Shown piece after piece: positions 47,246-56,273 of a stretch of 64,000 nucleotides of DNA (its first letter is position 1; every line of letters begins with the position of its first letter). The position numbers were made by a program, and so were the translations under genes. Location: positions 6,139,501-6,203,500 of the forward strand of contig NZ_AP023262.1 in the NCBI RefSeq assembly GCF_016756615.1. The letters are read 5' to 3'. This stretch comes from Mesorhizobium sp. L-8-3 (lineage in GTDB: Bacteria > Pseudomonadota > Alphaproteobacteria > Rhizobiales > Rhizobiaceae). Below the pieces are notes generated by a model. It was not told where the DNA came from and ran no database searches. It worked only from the letters and a program-made list of their open reading frames with translations.

Positions 47246-47731
47246 TCAACTCCGCGGCCCGAGCGTTCGACCTGGACGGGCAGCCTTGCGCGGGGAGGGC
47301 GACCTCGCGCGACCTCGCCGCCCGCCCTGCCCCGGCGCCGCCACGACGGCGCGAAAACGCAGCATGCCGTGATGCACCGCCAGGTTCTCGTCGTAGCGTA
47401 TCTGGTCGAATTCCAGCCGCAGGCCAAACGCGACGTCGCCGTCCAGCGAGCGGCCGTCGAGAGCGGCGCGAGCAGCATCCATGATCGCTCTTGTTTCGGC
47501 ATCGTCGCGCGCCTTCGACCAGACATGCAGCGTAAAGAGCTGCTCGGTGTCGCTCTCGCCTCCCGTGCCGTAGTCGTAGAGGCCCGTCCGGCCGAAGGTC
47601 GCATGCGGCAAAGGCGCGTTTGCCGGCGCCCTCTCGTAGACATGCGCTTCGCCGATCAGCGCGACGAACCGGGCGTCCTGGCGGAGCGCCTGGAACACTG
47701 CCCTCTGAAGTTCCGCGGCCGGAGGGGCCAT
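47246..47731 (-). CDS. DUF3168 phage/GTA tail-completion-type protein, solitary
   Basis: 161 residues. ELQRAVFQALRQDARFVALI, ATFGRTGLYDYGTGG and LHVWSKARDDAETRAIMDAA are the pattern of DUF3168, a protein of siphophage-like tails also found in the gene transfer agent cluster (ORFg8). The family normally ends near MLRFRAVV; here about 30 extra Arg/Gly/Pro-rich residues follow, so the end may be eroded or extended by a frameshift. No other head or tail gene is nearby. It may be a leftover of a larger phage/GTA cluster. Confidence 0.7.
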   Translation of the reverse strand: MAPPAAELQRAVFQALRQDARFVALIGEAHVYERAPANAPLPHATFGRTGLYDYGTGGESDTEQLFTLHVWSKARDDAETRAIMDAARAALDGRSLDGDVAFGLRLEFDQIRYDENLAVHHGMLRFRAVVAAPGQGGRRGRARSPSPRKAARPGRTLGPRS

Positions 47732-47974
47732 TCGATCTCGACCTCAGGCTTGTGGAGCCGCTCCGTCGCGGTTCCGGACATCCGACTATCCGCCGGTAGC
47801 GATCAGGGAATCAACCCCTTCTTCACATTGAGGCCGCATCATTTCTGCCGGTTCGGCAAAGGCGCTCGCACGAGTGGCTTGCCGCCGCCGCCGAATTGAG
47901 GGAAAAGGCAGGAAACCTCGTCTCACGGCCTGCCCTGGCAGGGGTCGGCAGCGTCGCGAAACGAGGGCGGGTGG

Positions 47975-50128
47975 ATGATGGACGATCCTTTCAAGCCGCG
48001 CAAATCGCGAAGCCCCCGGGCGACCCGTTTCCTCGCGGTCGATGCCTGGATCGATTCGAGCCTCTACGAGGCCGGCTTCAAGCTGGGCGAATGGTGGGAA
48101 AGGCTGACGATCTTCTCCCGCCGATTCCGGGTGACCGGCTGGCGACGCTGCCTGGTCGAGCTGGCCAGCGAAGCGGCAACCCTGGGCGCTGCCGGCTCGG
48201 TGGTCATGCTGGCGCTCGCCATGCCCGCCTTCGAGGAAACGTCGAAAGACTGGCGTTCCCAAGGCGATTTCGCCGTGACCTTCCTCGACCGCTACGGCAA
48301 CGAGATTGGACAGCGCGGCATCATCCAGCGTGATTCCGTGCCGGTCGACGAGTTCCCCGATCATGTCGTCAAAGCCGTCCTGGCCACCGAGGACCGCCGG
48401 TTCTTCACCCATTTCGGCATCGACTTCCTCGGCCTGACCCGCGCCATGCAGGAGAATGTGCGGGCGAACTCGGTCGTCCAGGGCGGCTCCACCATCACCC
48501 AGCAGCTTGCCAAGAACCTGTTCCTTTCGAACGAGCGCACGGTCGAGCGCAAGGTCAAGGAAGCCTTCCTGTCGCTGTGGCTGGAGATGAACCTGTCGAA
48601 GAAGGAAATCCTCCAGCTCTATCTCGACCGCGCCTATATGGGCGGCGGCACTTTCGGCATAGCGGCTGCCGCCGACTTCTATTTCGGCAAGAAGATCAAG
48701 GACCTTACGCTCGCCGAGGCGGCCATGCTGGCGGGCCTGTTCAAGGCCCCGGCAAAATACGCGCCGCACATCAACCTGCCGGCAGCGCGCGCCCGCGCCA
48801 ACGAGGTGCTGACCAACATGGTCCAGGGCGGTTTCACGACCGAGGGCCAGGTGCTCTCGGCGCGGCTCCATCCGGCTGACGTCATCGACCGCGGCAACAA
48901 GAAGAGTCCCGATTACTTCCTCGACTGGGCGTTCGAGGAAGCCAAGCGCGTGGCGCAGAAATCGGGCGTCCATTCGATGGTCGCCCGCACGACCATCGAT
49001 ATGAACATCCAGGCCGCGGCGGAGGAATCGCTCGAATATCACCTGCGCCAATACGGCAAGGAGTACGGCGTGAGCGAAGGGGCAATCGTCGTCATAGAGA
49101 CCAATGGCGCGGTCAGGGCCATTGTCGGCGGCCGCGACTACGGCGCCAGCCAGTTCAACCGGGCGACGAAGGCCCTGCGCCAGACCGGCTCCTCCTTCAA
49201 GCCCTATGTCTATGCGACGGCGATGGAGAACGGCTTCACGCCGGGCTCGGTCATCTCCGACGGTCCGATCTCCTGGGGCGGCTGGTCGCCCAAGAACTAT
49301 ACGCGCGGCTATTCCGGCCGCATGACGCTCACGACCGCGCTGGTCAAATCCATCAATACCGTCCCGGTGCGGCTCGCCAAGGACCACCTCACCACCAAGC
49401 CGATCAAGGCGCTGATCCAGGCCATGGGCGTGGAATCCGAGATCAGCACGCACAAGACCATGGTGCTTGGAACGTCGGGAATGACCGTGATGGACCAGGC
49501 GACCGGCTACAGCGTCTTCGCCGACAACGGCATGACGGGCCTTCGCCACGGCATCACCCAGCTCATCACCCATGGCGGCGATGTCGTCTACGATTTCGAC
49601 CGCGACGCTCCGGAGCCGCACCGCGTCCTGTCGGAGAAGGCGGCGGCTCAGATGAACTCGATGCTGGTCCAGGTGCCCGAGATCGGCACGGCACGCCGCG
49701 CCGCCCTGCCAGGCATCCGCTCGGCCGGAAAGACCGGCACGACGCAGGCCTATCGCGACGCCTGGTATATCGGCTTCACCGGCAACTACACATGCGCCGT
49801 CTGGCTGGGAAATGACGACTTCACCTCGACCAGGAACATGACAGGCGGCTCACTTCCGGCGATGACCTGGCAGCGGCTGATGGCCTATGCGCACCAGAAC
49901 ATCGAGCTGAAGCCGATCCCGGGCATCGAGCACCCGTTCATCGAGATGCCCGCCGCCGAGAAGCCTGCCGGGGCGGGCAAGAAGCCCACCGACACGACGC
50001 CGGAGATCGAGCGGCCTCGCGTGCTCTCCGCCGCCACCACCCGCGTGCTGCGCGCCATGACGCAGATGTTCCGCAAGGCGCCGGCTCTCGAAACGCCGGC
50101 GGAACCGAAGACGCTTTCGGCACTGTAG
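47975..50128 (+). CDS. Bifunctional penicillin-binding protein (class A, PBP1-like)
   Basis: 717 residues. A short cytosolic start precedes a membrane helix (about 62-85). The glycosyltransferase (GT51) has ATEDRRFFTHFGIDFLG with catalytic Glu139 and QGGSTITQQLAKNLFL. The transpeptidase has SxxK at Ser406 (TGSSFKPYVYA), SxN in VKSINTVPVRLA, and KTG in GKTGTTQAYRDAWY. It polymerises and cross-links peptidoglycan at the inner membrane's outer face. It is transcribed alone and converges with the MarR gene 17 bp away. Rhizobia carry several class A enzymes; the exact subgroup is not assigned. Confidence 0.92.
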   Translation: MMDDPFKPRKSRSPRATRFLAVDAWIDSSLYEAGFKLGEWWERLTIFSRRFRVTGWRRCLVELASEAATLGAAGSVVMLALAMPAFEETSKDWRSQGDFAVTFLDRYGNEIGQRGIIQRDSVPVDEFPDHVVKAVLATEDRRFFTHFGIDFLGLTRAMQENVRANSVVQGGSTITQQLAKNLFLSNERTVERKVKEAFLSLWLEMNLSKKEILQLYLDRAYMGGGTFGIAAAADFYFGKKIKDLTLAEAAMLAGLFKAPAKYAPHINLPAARARANEVLTNMVQGGFTTEGQVLSARLHPADVIDRGNKKSPDYFLDWAFEEAKRVAQKSGVHSMVARTTIDMNIQAAAEESLEYHLRQYGKEYGVSEGAIVVIETNGAVRAIVGGRDYGASQFNRATKALRQTGSSFKPYVYATAMENGFTPGSVISDGPISWGGWSPKNYTRGYSGRMTLTTALVKSINTVPVRLAKDHLTTKPIKALIQAMGVESEISTHKTMVLGTSGMTVMDQATGYSVFADNGMTGLRHGITQLITHGGDVVYDFDRDAPEPHRVLSEKAAAQMNSMLVQVPEIGTARRAALPGIRSAGKTGTTQAYRDAWYIGFTGNYTCAVWLGNDDFTSTRNMTGGSLPAMTWQRLMAYAHQNIELKPIPGIEHPFIEMPAAEKPAGAGKKPTDTTPEIERPRVLSAATTRVLRAMTQMFRKAPALETPAEPKTLSAL

Positions 50129-50145
50129 AGGCCGGCCGCGGGCGG

Positions 50146-50679
50146 CTACGACCCCTCGCTTTCCCCATCCATCGCCTCCACGGCGGTCAGCAGCTCGCGC
50201 AGCAGACCCGACAGCACCTCGCGCCTTTCCGGGCTGAGCGCGTCGATGAAGCGCAACTCATTCGCCATATCCGCGCGGAAAGCCTCCTCCGCACGTTTCT
50301 GTCCTTCCGGCGTCAGTGCAACCAGGAAGCTGCGGCCGTCCTCGGTCGATTTCTCCCGCGTGATCAGCCCTGATTTCTCCAGCCGCACCAGACGGTGGCT
50401 GAGGCCGCCCGACGAGATCATCAGCGAGCGGTAGAGTTCGGTCGGCGTCAGCTTGTAGGGCGGCCCCGAGCGGCGCAAGGTGCTGATCACGTCGAATTCG
50501 CCGCGGTCCAGCCCGAACCGGGCGAAGGTGGCGACGATGCTCGGCCGCACCAGGTTCGACAGGCGGTATGCACGACCCAATATGGTCATCGGCGACGTGT
50601 CGATGTCAGGGACTTCCCTCGCCCACTGCCCCCGCAGCCTTTCGACGTGGTCGCGTGCCTCGCCGGTGTTGTCTCCCAT
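50146..50679 (-). CDS. MarR-family transcriptional regulator
   Basis: 177 residues. The winged helix-turn-helix reads LTPTELYRSLMISSGGLSHRLVRLEKSGLI followed by the wing TREKSTEDGRSFLVALTPEG. MarR proteins are repressors whose ligand loosens DNA binding. It is divergent from a cupin gene and three near-identical operators fill the gap between them; so it probably represses both itself and the cupin. The effector is not known. Confidence 0.9.
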   Translation of the reverse strand: MGDNTGEARDHVERLRGQWAREVPDIDTSPMTILGRAYRLSNLVRPSIVATFARFGLDRGEFDVISTLRRSGPPYKLTPTELYRSLMISSGGLSHRLVRLEKSGLITREKSTEDGRSFLVALTPEGQKRAEEAFRADMANELRFIDALSPERREVLSGLLRELLTAVEAMDGESEGS

Positions 50680-50720
50680 CGTGCTGTCCTCCGTCGTTCG
50701 TTCCGTCCTTAGCGGGAATA

Positions 50721-50788
50721 TGTCTCGACAGGAAGATATATATCTTGACGAGAAGATAGAATTCCGAAATTATCTTCCCGCGAAGATA
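50721..50788. promoter_or_regulatory. Three MarR-type operators, TATCTT-N6-AAGATA
   Basis: Copies at 50721-50738 (TGTCTC-N6-AAGATA, two mismatches), 50741-50758 (TATCTTGACGAGAAGATA) and 50771-50788 (TATCTTCCCGCGAAGATA), spaced 20 and 30 bp, both whole numbers of helical turns. A -35-like TTGACG (50745-50750) lies inside the second copy. This is the divergent control region of the MarR and cupin genes. Confidence 0.75.
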
Positions 50789-50812
50789 TCTCCACCCGAT
50801 CGGGAGGCTGAA

Positions 50813-51172
50813 ATGTACAATCTCGTCCGCCACACCGAACCCGCCCCCGGCGCCAGCCGCACCGTTCGTTTCGACGGTGATGAACATGGCTCCGAAGTGT
50901 CCTTCTTCCTGGTCGACAACGAGCCCGGCCAAGGCCCGGCCCTGCATGTCCACCCCTATACAGAGACCTGGATCGTGCGCGCCGGCGAAGCCGAGTTCAT
51001 GGTCGGCCGCGACAGGATGCGTGCCGGCCCCGGCGACATCGTCGTCGGAGGCGCCGGCGTCCCGCACAAGTTCCGCAATGTCGGCACGGGTCGGCTGCAG
51101 CTCGTCTGCATCCATGCGAGCGCCCGCATCATCCAGGAATGGGTGGAAGAACACGACCAACCGACGGCCTGA
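50813..51172 (+). CDS. Cupin-domain protein
   Basis: 119 residues from the ATG at 50813, with GGGAGG upstream. One small beta-barrel: the first cupin motif is GPALHVHPYTETWIVRAGEAEF, with metal-binding His and Glu, and the second contains GDIVVGGAGVPHKFRN with the third His. Single-domain cupins of this sort act as small-molecule isomerases/dioxygenases or as binding proteins; no substrate is evident. It diverges from the MarR gene and is followed by a DUF4287 gene 34 bp later, so these two may be one transcript. Confidence 0.85.
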   Translation: MYNLVRHTEPAPGASRTVRFDGDEHGSEVSFFLVDNEPGQGPALHVHPYTETWIVRAGEAEFMVGRDRMRAGPGDIVVGGAGVPHKFRNVGTGRLQLVCIHASARIIQEWVEEHDQPTA

Positions 51173-51206
51173 GCAGCCGGCTCCCCCTCTTCGAACAGGA
51201 GCAACC

Positions 51207-51437
51207 ATGTCTTTCCAGGGTTATCTCGACACGATCAAGAGCAAGACCGGCAAGGGTCCGGAAGACTTCCAGCGGCTCGCCGACCAGAAGGGCTACGCCG
51301 AGAACGGGCGATTGAAGCCGGGCGTGAAGGCCGGGCAGATCGTCGGATGGATGAAGGACGAGTTCAATCTCGGCCACGGCCACGCGATGGCGATCTACGC
51401 CCTGCTCTCAGGCAAGCGAAAGCCTGGCGACGCTTGA
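51207..51437 (+). CDS. DUF4287 protein
   Basis: 76 residues, starting MSFQGYLDTIKSKTGKGPED, with AGGAGCAACC before the ATG. The whole protein matches the DUF4287 pattern, in which the GKxPEDF motif and a C-terminal basic helix (GHGHAMAIYALLSGKRKP) are conserved. Function is unknown; such proteins are commonly found next to cupins and SRPBCC/AHSA1 proteins. Probably co-transcribed with the cupin. Confidence 0.82.
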   Translation: MSFQGYLDTIKSKTGKGPEDFQRLADQKGYAENGRLKPGVKAGQIVGWMKDEFNLGHGHAMAIYALLSGKRKPGDA

Positions 51438-51578
51438 CGGGCCCGCGATCCTGGACTTTCAGCCGCCTGTTTTCGCCGCTTCGCGCTTTGGCGACTCTAC
51501 GATAGAGTTCGAGCCGGTCCGACGCCGAGGATTGCCACGAACCGGCCTCGCGGCCGGCGCAGATGCACGGAGGGCGCG

Positions 51579-51833
51579 TTGAAAGTAACGATCGACATCG
51601 ACTGCACGCCGGCGGAAGCCAGGCAATTCCTGGGGCTCCCGGATCTTCAGCCGCTCCAGGAGGCATGGGTGCGGGAAATCGAGAAGAAGATGATGGCCAG
51701 CCTCGACCAGTTCTCGCCCGAAAGCCTCGCCCGCAGCTGGCTTTCGGGCGCTCAGGCCGGCGCGGATTGGATCCCGGCAGTGTTTGGCGCATTCATGCGG
51801 GAACGCGGCGAGGACAAGGGCAAGAAGAGCTGA
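51579..51833 (+). CDS. DUF6489-type small protein, TTG start
   Basis: 84 residues beginning at a TTG (51579) with GGAGG 6 nt before it; no ATG is near. The sequence KVTIDIDCTPAEARQFLGLPDLQPLQEAW and a C-terminal amphipathic, lysine-ending tail is the pattern of a small alphaproteobacterial family annotated as DUF6489. It is cytoplasmic with no membrane segment, and its role is unknown. The 141-bp gap from DUF4287 shows no clear promoter. Confidence 0.72.
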   Translation: MKVTIDIDCTPAEARQFLGLPDLQPLQEAWVREIEKKMMASLDQFSPESLARSWLSGAQAGADWIPAVFGAFMRERGEDKGKKS

Positions 51834-51860
51834 GGCAGGGATAGCGGCTTCGAAGATGTC

Positions 51861-51871
51861 GGGGGGGGGGG
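51861..51871. repeat. Homopolymer tract of eleven G
   Basis: Eleven consecutive G in the gap between the DUF6489 gene and the amidohydrolase gene, 247 bp before the latter's start. A 7-T run follows at 51896-51902. Long G tracts slip easily in replication and can vary in length. The stretch 51834-52117 shows no gene. Confidence 0.7.
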
Positions 51872-52117
51872 TCCTGGCGCGTCTCGTGTATATGCTTTTT
51901 TTGACGGTCCGACAGCCGACTGGCCATGTCCGTGTCCGAAGCGGCCCCTTCATGCACGCGCAAAGCGACTCGGCCCGATCTGCATAGCTCGCGCATTTTC
52001 CAGCCGCACGACTCATGCCAATCTGCGATTGCAGAAAGTGTCCGAAGAAGTCCTGCCGAAATTCCGACGCAGCCGGTCGAGAATGGATCGGAGGCCTCGC
52101 AGCGAGGAGAAGTCTGG

Positions 52118-53581
52118 ATGTTCAAATGTTCGCCCGCCGAGGAGGCAGAGCCGCAGGACTTCACCTGTCTGTGCCACAGCCCGGCATTCGCGCGCCTTAA
52201 CGCGCTGGTGGAGCAGAGGTTCTCCCGGCGGGCGTTCCTGACCGGTGCCGCAGCCATCAGTGCCGCTGCCTTGTGGCCGGGAGTGTCCGTCGCAGCGATC
52301 CCAGCTCCACCTGCAACCCCGATCGCGTTCACCAATATCAGGCTGTTCGACGGCAAGTCCGGGAAGCCGATCGAGGGCCAGCGCGTCACCGTGGAGGGTA
52401 ACAAGATCAAGGCGATCGAAGCCGGCTCCGACCCGATGACCGAAGGCGCCGAGGTCATCGACTGTGGCGGACGCACCCTGATGCCCGGCCTCATCGACGC
52501 ACATTGGCATTCGATGATGGCGCCGATCGGCATGATCGACCTCATGACCGCCGACATCGGCTACATCAACATCGCCTGCGCCGAGGAGGCGAATCGGACA
52601 CTCATGCGCGGCTTCACCAGCATCCGCGACCTTGCGGGCCCCTCCTTCGGCCTCAAGCGGGCGATCGACAGCGGTCTCACGGCCGGGCCGCGTATCTGGC
52701 CGTCGGGCGCCATGATCTCGCAGACCAGCGGCCATGGCGATTTCCGCCTGCCTTACGAGGTGCCGGCGGAGCCTACCGCTCCGCTCAGCCGCGGCGAAAG
52801 GCTGGGCGGAGGCATGATCGCGGATGGGGTTGACGAGGTGCTGAAGCGCTCTCGCGAGCAACTCATGCTGGGCGCGAGCCAGCTGAAGTTGGCCGCCGGC
52901 GGCGGGGTCGCGTCGAACTTCGATCCGATCGACGTCACCCAGTACACCGAGGCCGAGTTCCGCGCCGCCGTCGATGCGGCAGAGAACTGGGGCACCTATG
53001 TCACCGTGCACGCCTATACGCCGCGTGCCATGCAGACCGCAATACGCGGCGGGGTTCGGTGCATCGACCATGGCCAGCTGATGGACGAAGAGACGGCCAG
53101 GATCATGGCCGACAAGGGCACCTGGTTCTCCAGCCAGGCCTTCATCGACAACGAATACGCCAATCCCTATCCGGAGGGTTCGGCCAACAGGGCCAAACAG
53201 CTCGCCATGTTCGCCGGCACCGACACGGCCTATGAGCTTGCGAAGAAATACAAACTGAAGACCGCCTGGGGCACCGACATATTGTTCGACCCATCAAGGA
53301 CAAAGAACCAGGGCGCGCTGCTCACGACCATGACCCGCTGGTACGCCCCCGACGAGGTCCTCGTCATGGCGACGGGCACCAACGCGGAACTCTTGGCCAT
53401 GTCCGGTCCGCGCAATCCCTATCCCGGCAGGATCGGAGTGATCGAGGCCGAAGCCTATGCCGATCTGCTGCTCATCGACGGCGATCCGATCGCCGACATC
53501 AAGCTGATCGCCGATCCGGACAAGAACCTCAGGATCATCATGAAGGATGGCCGCATCTACAAGAATACGCTCACGGCCTGA
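52118..53581 (+). CDS. Tat-exported amidohydrolase (imidazolonepropionase-like)
   Basis: 487 residues from the ATG at 52118, with GCGAGGAGA upstream. A twin-arginine signal reads SRRAFLTGAAAISAAALW (about 34-51), preceded by a Cys-containing stretch. The metal-dependent hydrolase barrel has DAHWHSMM (HxH), the metal-bridging Lys region QLKLAAGGG, the His of VTVHAYTPRA, IDHGQLMD and the Asp of AWGTDILFDP. It belongs to the amidohydrolase group of secreted imidazolonepropionase/prolidase-like enzymes; the substrate is unknown. It converges on the D,D-carboxypeptidase gene 10 bp away. Confidence 0.88.
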   Translation: MFKCSPAEEAEPQDFTCLCHSPAFARLNALVEQRFSRRAFLTGAAAISAAALWPGVSVAAIPAPPATPIAFTNIRLFDGKSGKPIEGQRVTVEGNKIKAIEAGSDPMTEGAEVIDCGGRTLMPGLIDAHWHSMMAPIGMIDLMTADIGYINIACAEEANRTLMRGFTSIRDLAGPSFGLKRAIDSGLTAGPRIWPSGAMISQTSGHGDFRLPYEVPAEPTAPLSRGERLGGGMIADGVDEVLKRSREQLMLGASQLKLAAGGGVASNFDPIDVTQYTEAEFRAAVDAAENWGTYVTVHAYTPRAMQTAIRGGVRCIDHGQLMDEETARIMADKGTWFSSQAFIDNEYANPYPEGSANRAKQLAMFAGTDTAYELAKKYKLKTAWGTDILFDPSRTKNQGALLTTMTRWYAPDEVLVMATGTNAELLAMSGPRNPYPGRIGVIEAEAYADLLLIDGDPIADIKLIADPDKNLRIIMKDGRIYKNTLTA

Positions 53582-53591
53582 CCACGAGCCA

Positions 53592-54851
53592 TCACCCCTG
53601 CGCCGGCAGCGGCAGGCAGGAAAACGAGCGCCGCTTGAGCGCCTCGCAGGCGGACGCGGCCGAGGCCGGGCTGTCGAAACCCACGAAGCGGGCCCGGTAG
53701 AGTGTCCTTGATCCGCTGGATACGGCCTCGGTGTAGAGGGATATGTCGGAGAAGCGGCGGGACAGCGCCGAACTGGCCCGACGAAGCAGCGCCATTGCCG
53801 CATCCTCCGTGTCGAGGGCTGCGATCTGGACCTGCCAGCCAGACCCGTCCCTTTGCAGCGGTACGACGGCCGGCTGGACATCGTGTCGCAGGTCGCCGGC
53901 GGCGGCCACCAGCGCGGCGACCGCGTCTGTGCGGGGAGCGGCTCGCGGAATTGGAACACCCTTGACCGGCATCGACACATGCGCCGCGTCGCCGCGTCCG
54001 GCCCGAGCGACCTCTACGGCTTTTGCCGACGCCTTCGACAGGTGGCGATCCATCAATGCGGCCATCTCGGCATCGCGGCTTCGTGCCGTGCGTCCGCCAA
54101 GCACCACGCCCACGACACGACGATTTCCCTGCTTCACGGCGCTGACCAGATTGAACCCTGAGGCCCTGGTGTAGCCGGTCTTTATGCCGTCCATTCCGGC
54201 ATAGCGATACATCAGATTGTTGTGGCCCCGGATGACCCTTCCCCGGAACTTGAAGCTCTTCGTCGCGAAGAGCTTGTATTCGCTGGGATAGTCCCGGAGC
54301 AGCGCGACCGCCAGCGTGGCCATGTCGCGGGCGGTCGTAACCTGCCTGGCATCGGGCAGGCCCGAGGCGTTCCTGAAGACCGTCCGCTTCATGCCAAGCG
54401 CTCGCGCCTTTTTGGTCATCAGCCGCGCAAAGCCGGCCTCCGATCCGCCCAGAGCTTCCGCCATCGCAGCCGCAGCGTCGTTGGCCGATCGCACGATCAT
54501 GCCGTAGACGGCTTCGCGCACGGTGATCGTTCCTCCGGCCCGCAGGCCGAGCTTCATGGGAACCTTGCCGGCGGCGTTTCGGGAGACCTTGATTTTCTGG
54601 TTCCAGCCGAGCCGGCCGGAGCGAAGGGCTTCGAATGTCAGATAGAGGGTCATCATCTTGGTCAGCGACGCCGGATGCTGAAGCTTGTCCGGGCCTTTCG
54701 CCGCGAGCACCGTCCCGCTGTTCACGTCCAATATGATGCTGGAATTGGCGGCATGGGCTTCCGAAGCAGCAAGTGCCGAAAATAGGAGAACCATCGCCGA
54801 AAAAATACTTATAAAAGTATATTTACAGCAATTCTTCAAAGAACCTCTCAA
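53592..54851 (-). CDS. D-alanyl-D-alanine carboxypeptidase (PBP5/6 type) with SPOR domain
   Basis: 419 residues. A signal peptide ends near SEAHA (residue 34). The serine D-Ala-D-Ala carboxypeptidase (S11) motifs are SLTK (Ser62-Lys65), SAN (122-124) and KTG (224-226). The C-terminal about 75 residues form an SPOR domain (SGWQVQIAALDTEDAAMALL), which would bind denuded glycan at the division site. It trims pentapeptides in the periplasm. The start is uncertain: TTG at 54851 or TTG at 54839, where GAGAGG stands 4 nt before. The signal-peptide coding region contains an AT-rich dyad, ATACTT-ATAA-AAGTAT at 54805-54820, odd for this GC-rich genome. Confidence 0.9.
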   Translation of the reverse strand: MRGSLKNCCKYTFISIFSAMVLLFSALAASEAHAANSSIILDVNSGTVLAAKGPDKLQHPASLTKMMTLYLTFEALRSGRLGWNQKIKVSRNAAGKVPMKLGLRAGGTITVREAVYGMIVRSANDAAAAMAEALGGSEAGFARLMTKKARALGMKRTVFRNASGLPDARQVTTARDMATLAVALLRDYPSEYKLFATKSFKFRGRVIRGHNNLMYRYAGMDGIKTGYTRASGFNLVSAVKQGNRRVVGVVLGGRTARSRDAEMAALMDRHLSKASAKAVEVARAGRGDAAHVSMPVKGVPIPRAAPRTDAVAALVAAAGDLRHDVQPAVVPLQRDGSGWQVQIAALDTEDAAMALLRRASSALSRRFSDISLYTEAVSSGSRTLYRARFVGFDSPASAASACEALKRRSFSCLPLPAQG

Positions 54852-55212
54852 GGCCGCCGGCCCTCCGTACCTCTCCCCTTTTTGACGGCGGAACTATATT
54901 GCCGCGCGTGCGCAACACGAAACCTAAAATTGTAGTAATTGGGCGGTTGGTGAATGGGCGGTAAAACGGGCGGCGCCAAGAGTTAACGCCACGTTCTCGT
55001 CGCATCTGGAGCAGGCGCCGCTTCGCGGTGGCCTTGCGGCCATCCTTGACAACTCTTCCACGCGGCACTTCTGGCCTGACGCGATACCGCTCCACACACC
55101 CGGCAAGAACCAGAAACGACCGGTCTTATGACGCACGACAAAAACCGGACATCTTTACAAAGCTGCCGGCAGTGTGCGTCCTTGCCGACGTCGATTCGAG
55201 GGGAGTGTTCTC
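54852..55212. other. Divergent promoter region, dacC-like and TRAP operon
   Basis: 361 bp between two divergent genes. It contains three GGGCGG units (54943-54978), and a TTGACA at 55047-55052 that could be a -35 box for the TRAP operon, but no matching -10. No coding sequence is evident. Confidence 0.4.
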
Positions 55213-56202
55213 ATGAGGTCTATCAAATCATCGTTCCTTGCCGCCGCCGCATTGGCAGCATGCATCGCTGCCACAGGTGCGGCCAACGCCCAGACCGAAG
55301 TCAAGATCGGCTACGCGCTGGCCGAAAATTCGCACTACGGGGTGGCGGCCAAGGCGTGGGCCGAGGCAGTCGAGCAGGCGACCGACGGCAAGTTCACTTT
55401 CCGTCAGTTCCCGTCATCCGCGCTCGGAGGCGAGCGTGAGGTGGTCGAGGGACTGCAACTCGGCACGATCGAGGCGACCATCGTCTCCACAGGGACACTG
55501 AGCAATTTCGTGCCGGCGGTGGGCGCCACCGACATTCCGTTCCTTTTCCGCGATCTCAAGCACGCGCGCGACGTGCTGGACGGCCCCGTGGGACAGGAGG
55601 TACTCCCCCTATTCGACGACCGCGGCATGGTGGCGCTCGCCTGGGGCGAGCAGGGCTTCCGCCACATCACCAACAACAAGCACCCGATCGACACGCCGGC
55701 CGACCTGGCGGGGCTCAAGCTGCGCACGATGGAGAACCCCGTCCACATCACCGCCTTCGAGACGCTCGGCGCCGCGCCGACGCCCATGGCCTGGCCGGAG
55801 GTGATCGGCGCGCTCCAGCAGGGCACGATCGACGGACAGGAGAACCCGCTCTCCGTCATCGTCTCGGTCAAGCTGAACGAGGTGCAGAAATACCTGACCT
55901 TGTCCGGCCACGTCTATTCGCCGGCCATGCTGCTCGTCTCCAAATCCTTCTTCGACAATCTGTCGGACGAGGAGCAGGAGGCTTTCCGCGACGGCGCGGC
56001 CAAGGGCGTAGTGGCCATGCGCGCCTTCGTCGACGATGTCGAGAAGAGCGGCGTCGCGACGCTCAAGGAGCGCGGCATGCAGGTCAACGAGCTGTCGCCG
56101 GAGCAGAAAGCCGAGTTCCAGAGCTCGCTCAAGGCGGCCTATCAGCAGTACTACGAAAAGTACGGCAAGGATCTGATCGACAGGATCATCGCAACGAAAT
56201 GA
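55213..56202 (+). CDS. TRAP transporter substrate-binding protein (DctP family)
   Basis: 329 residues from the ATG at 55213, with GAGGGGAG upstream. A signal peptide ends near ANA-QTEV. The DctP/SiaP fold shows IGYALAENSHYGVAAKAWAE, then GEREVVEGLQLGTIEATIVS, ADLAGLKLRTMENPVHI with the carboxylate-binding arginine, and GTIDGQENPLSVI. It binds an organic acid in the periplasm and hands it to the two membrane subunits encoded next. The ligand is probably a carboxylate; which one is not decided. Its stop overlaps a possible early ATG of the next gene. Confidence 0.9.
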   Translation: MRSIKSSFLAAAALAACIAATGAANAQTEVKIGYALAENSHYGVAAKAWAEAVEQATDGKFTFRQFPSSALGGEREVVEGLQLGTIEATIVSTGTLSNFVPAVGATDIPFLFRDLKHARDVLDGPVGQEVLPLFDDRGMVALAWGEQGFRHITNNKHPIDTPADLAGLKLRTMENPVHITAFETLGAAPTPMAWPEVIGALQQGTIDGQENPLSVIVSVKLNEVQKYLTLSGHVYSPAMLLVSKSFFDNLSDEEQEAFRDGAAKGVVAMRAFVDDVEKSGVATLKERGMQVNELSPEQKAEFQSSLKAAYQQYYEKYGKDLIDRIIATK

Positions 56203-56273
56203 CGACGGCCGAGCGGCCACACTCCGCCCGACCGGAGAGGCGCCGGGCGGAACCTAGCCTGCAGGAGGGAGCA

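Noticed and set aside
47786-49621. 611-codon minus-strand frame
   Set aside because: Antisense to the class A penicillin-binding protein gene.
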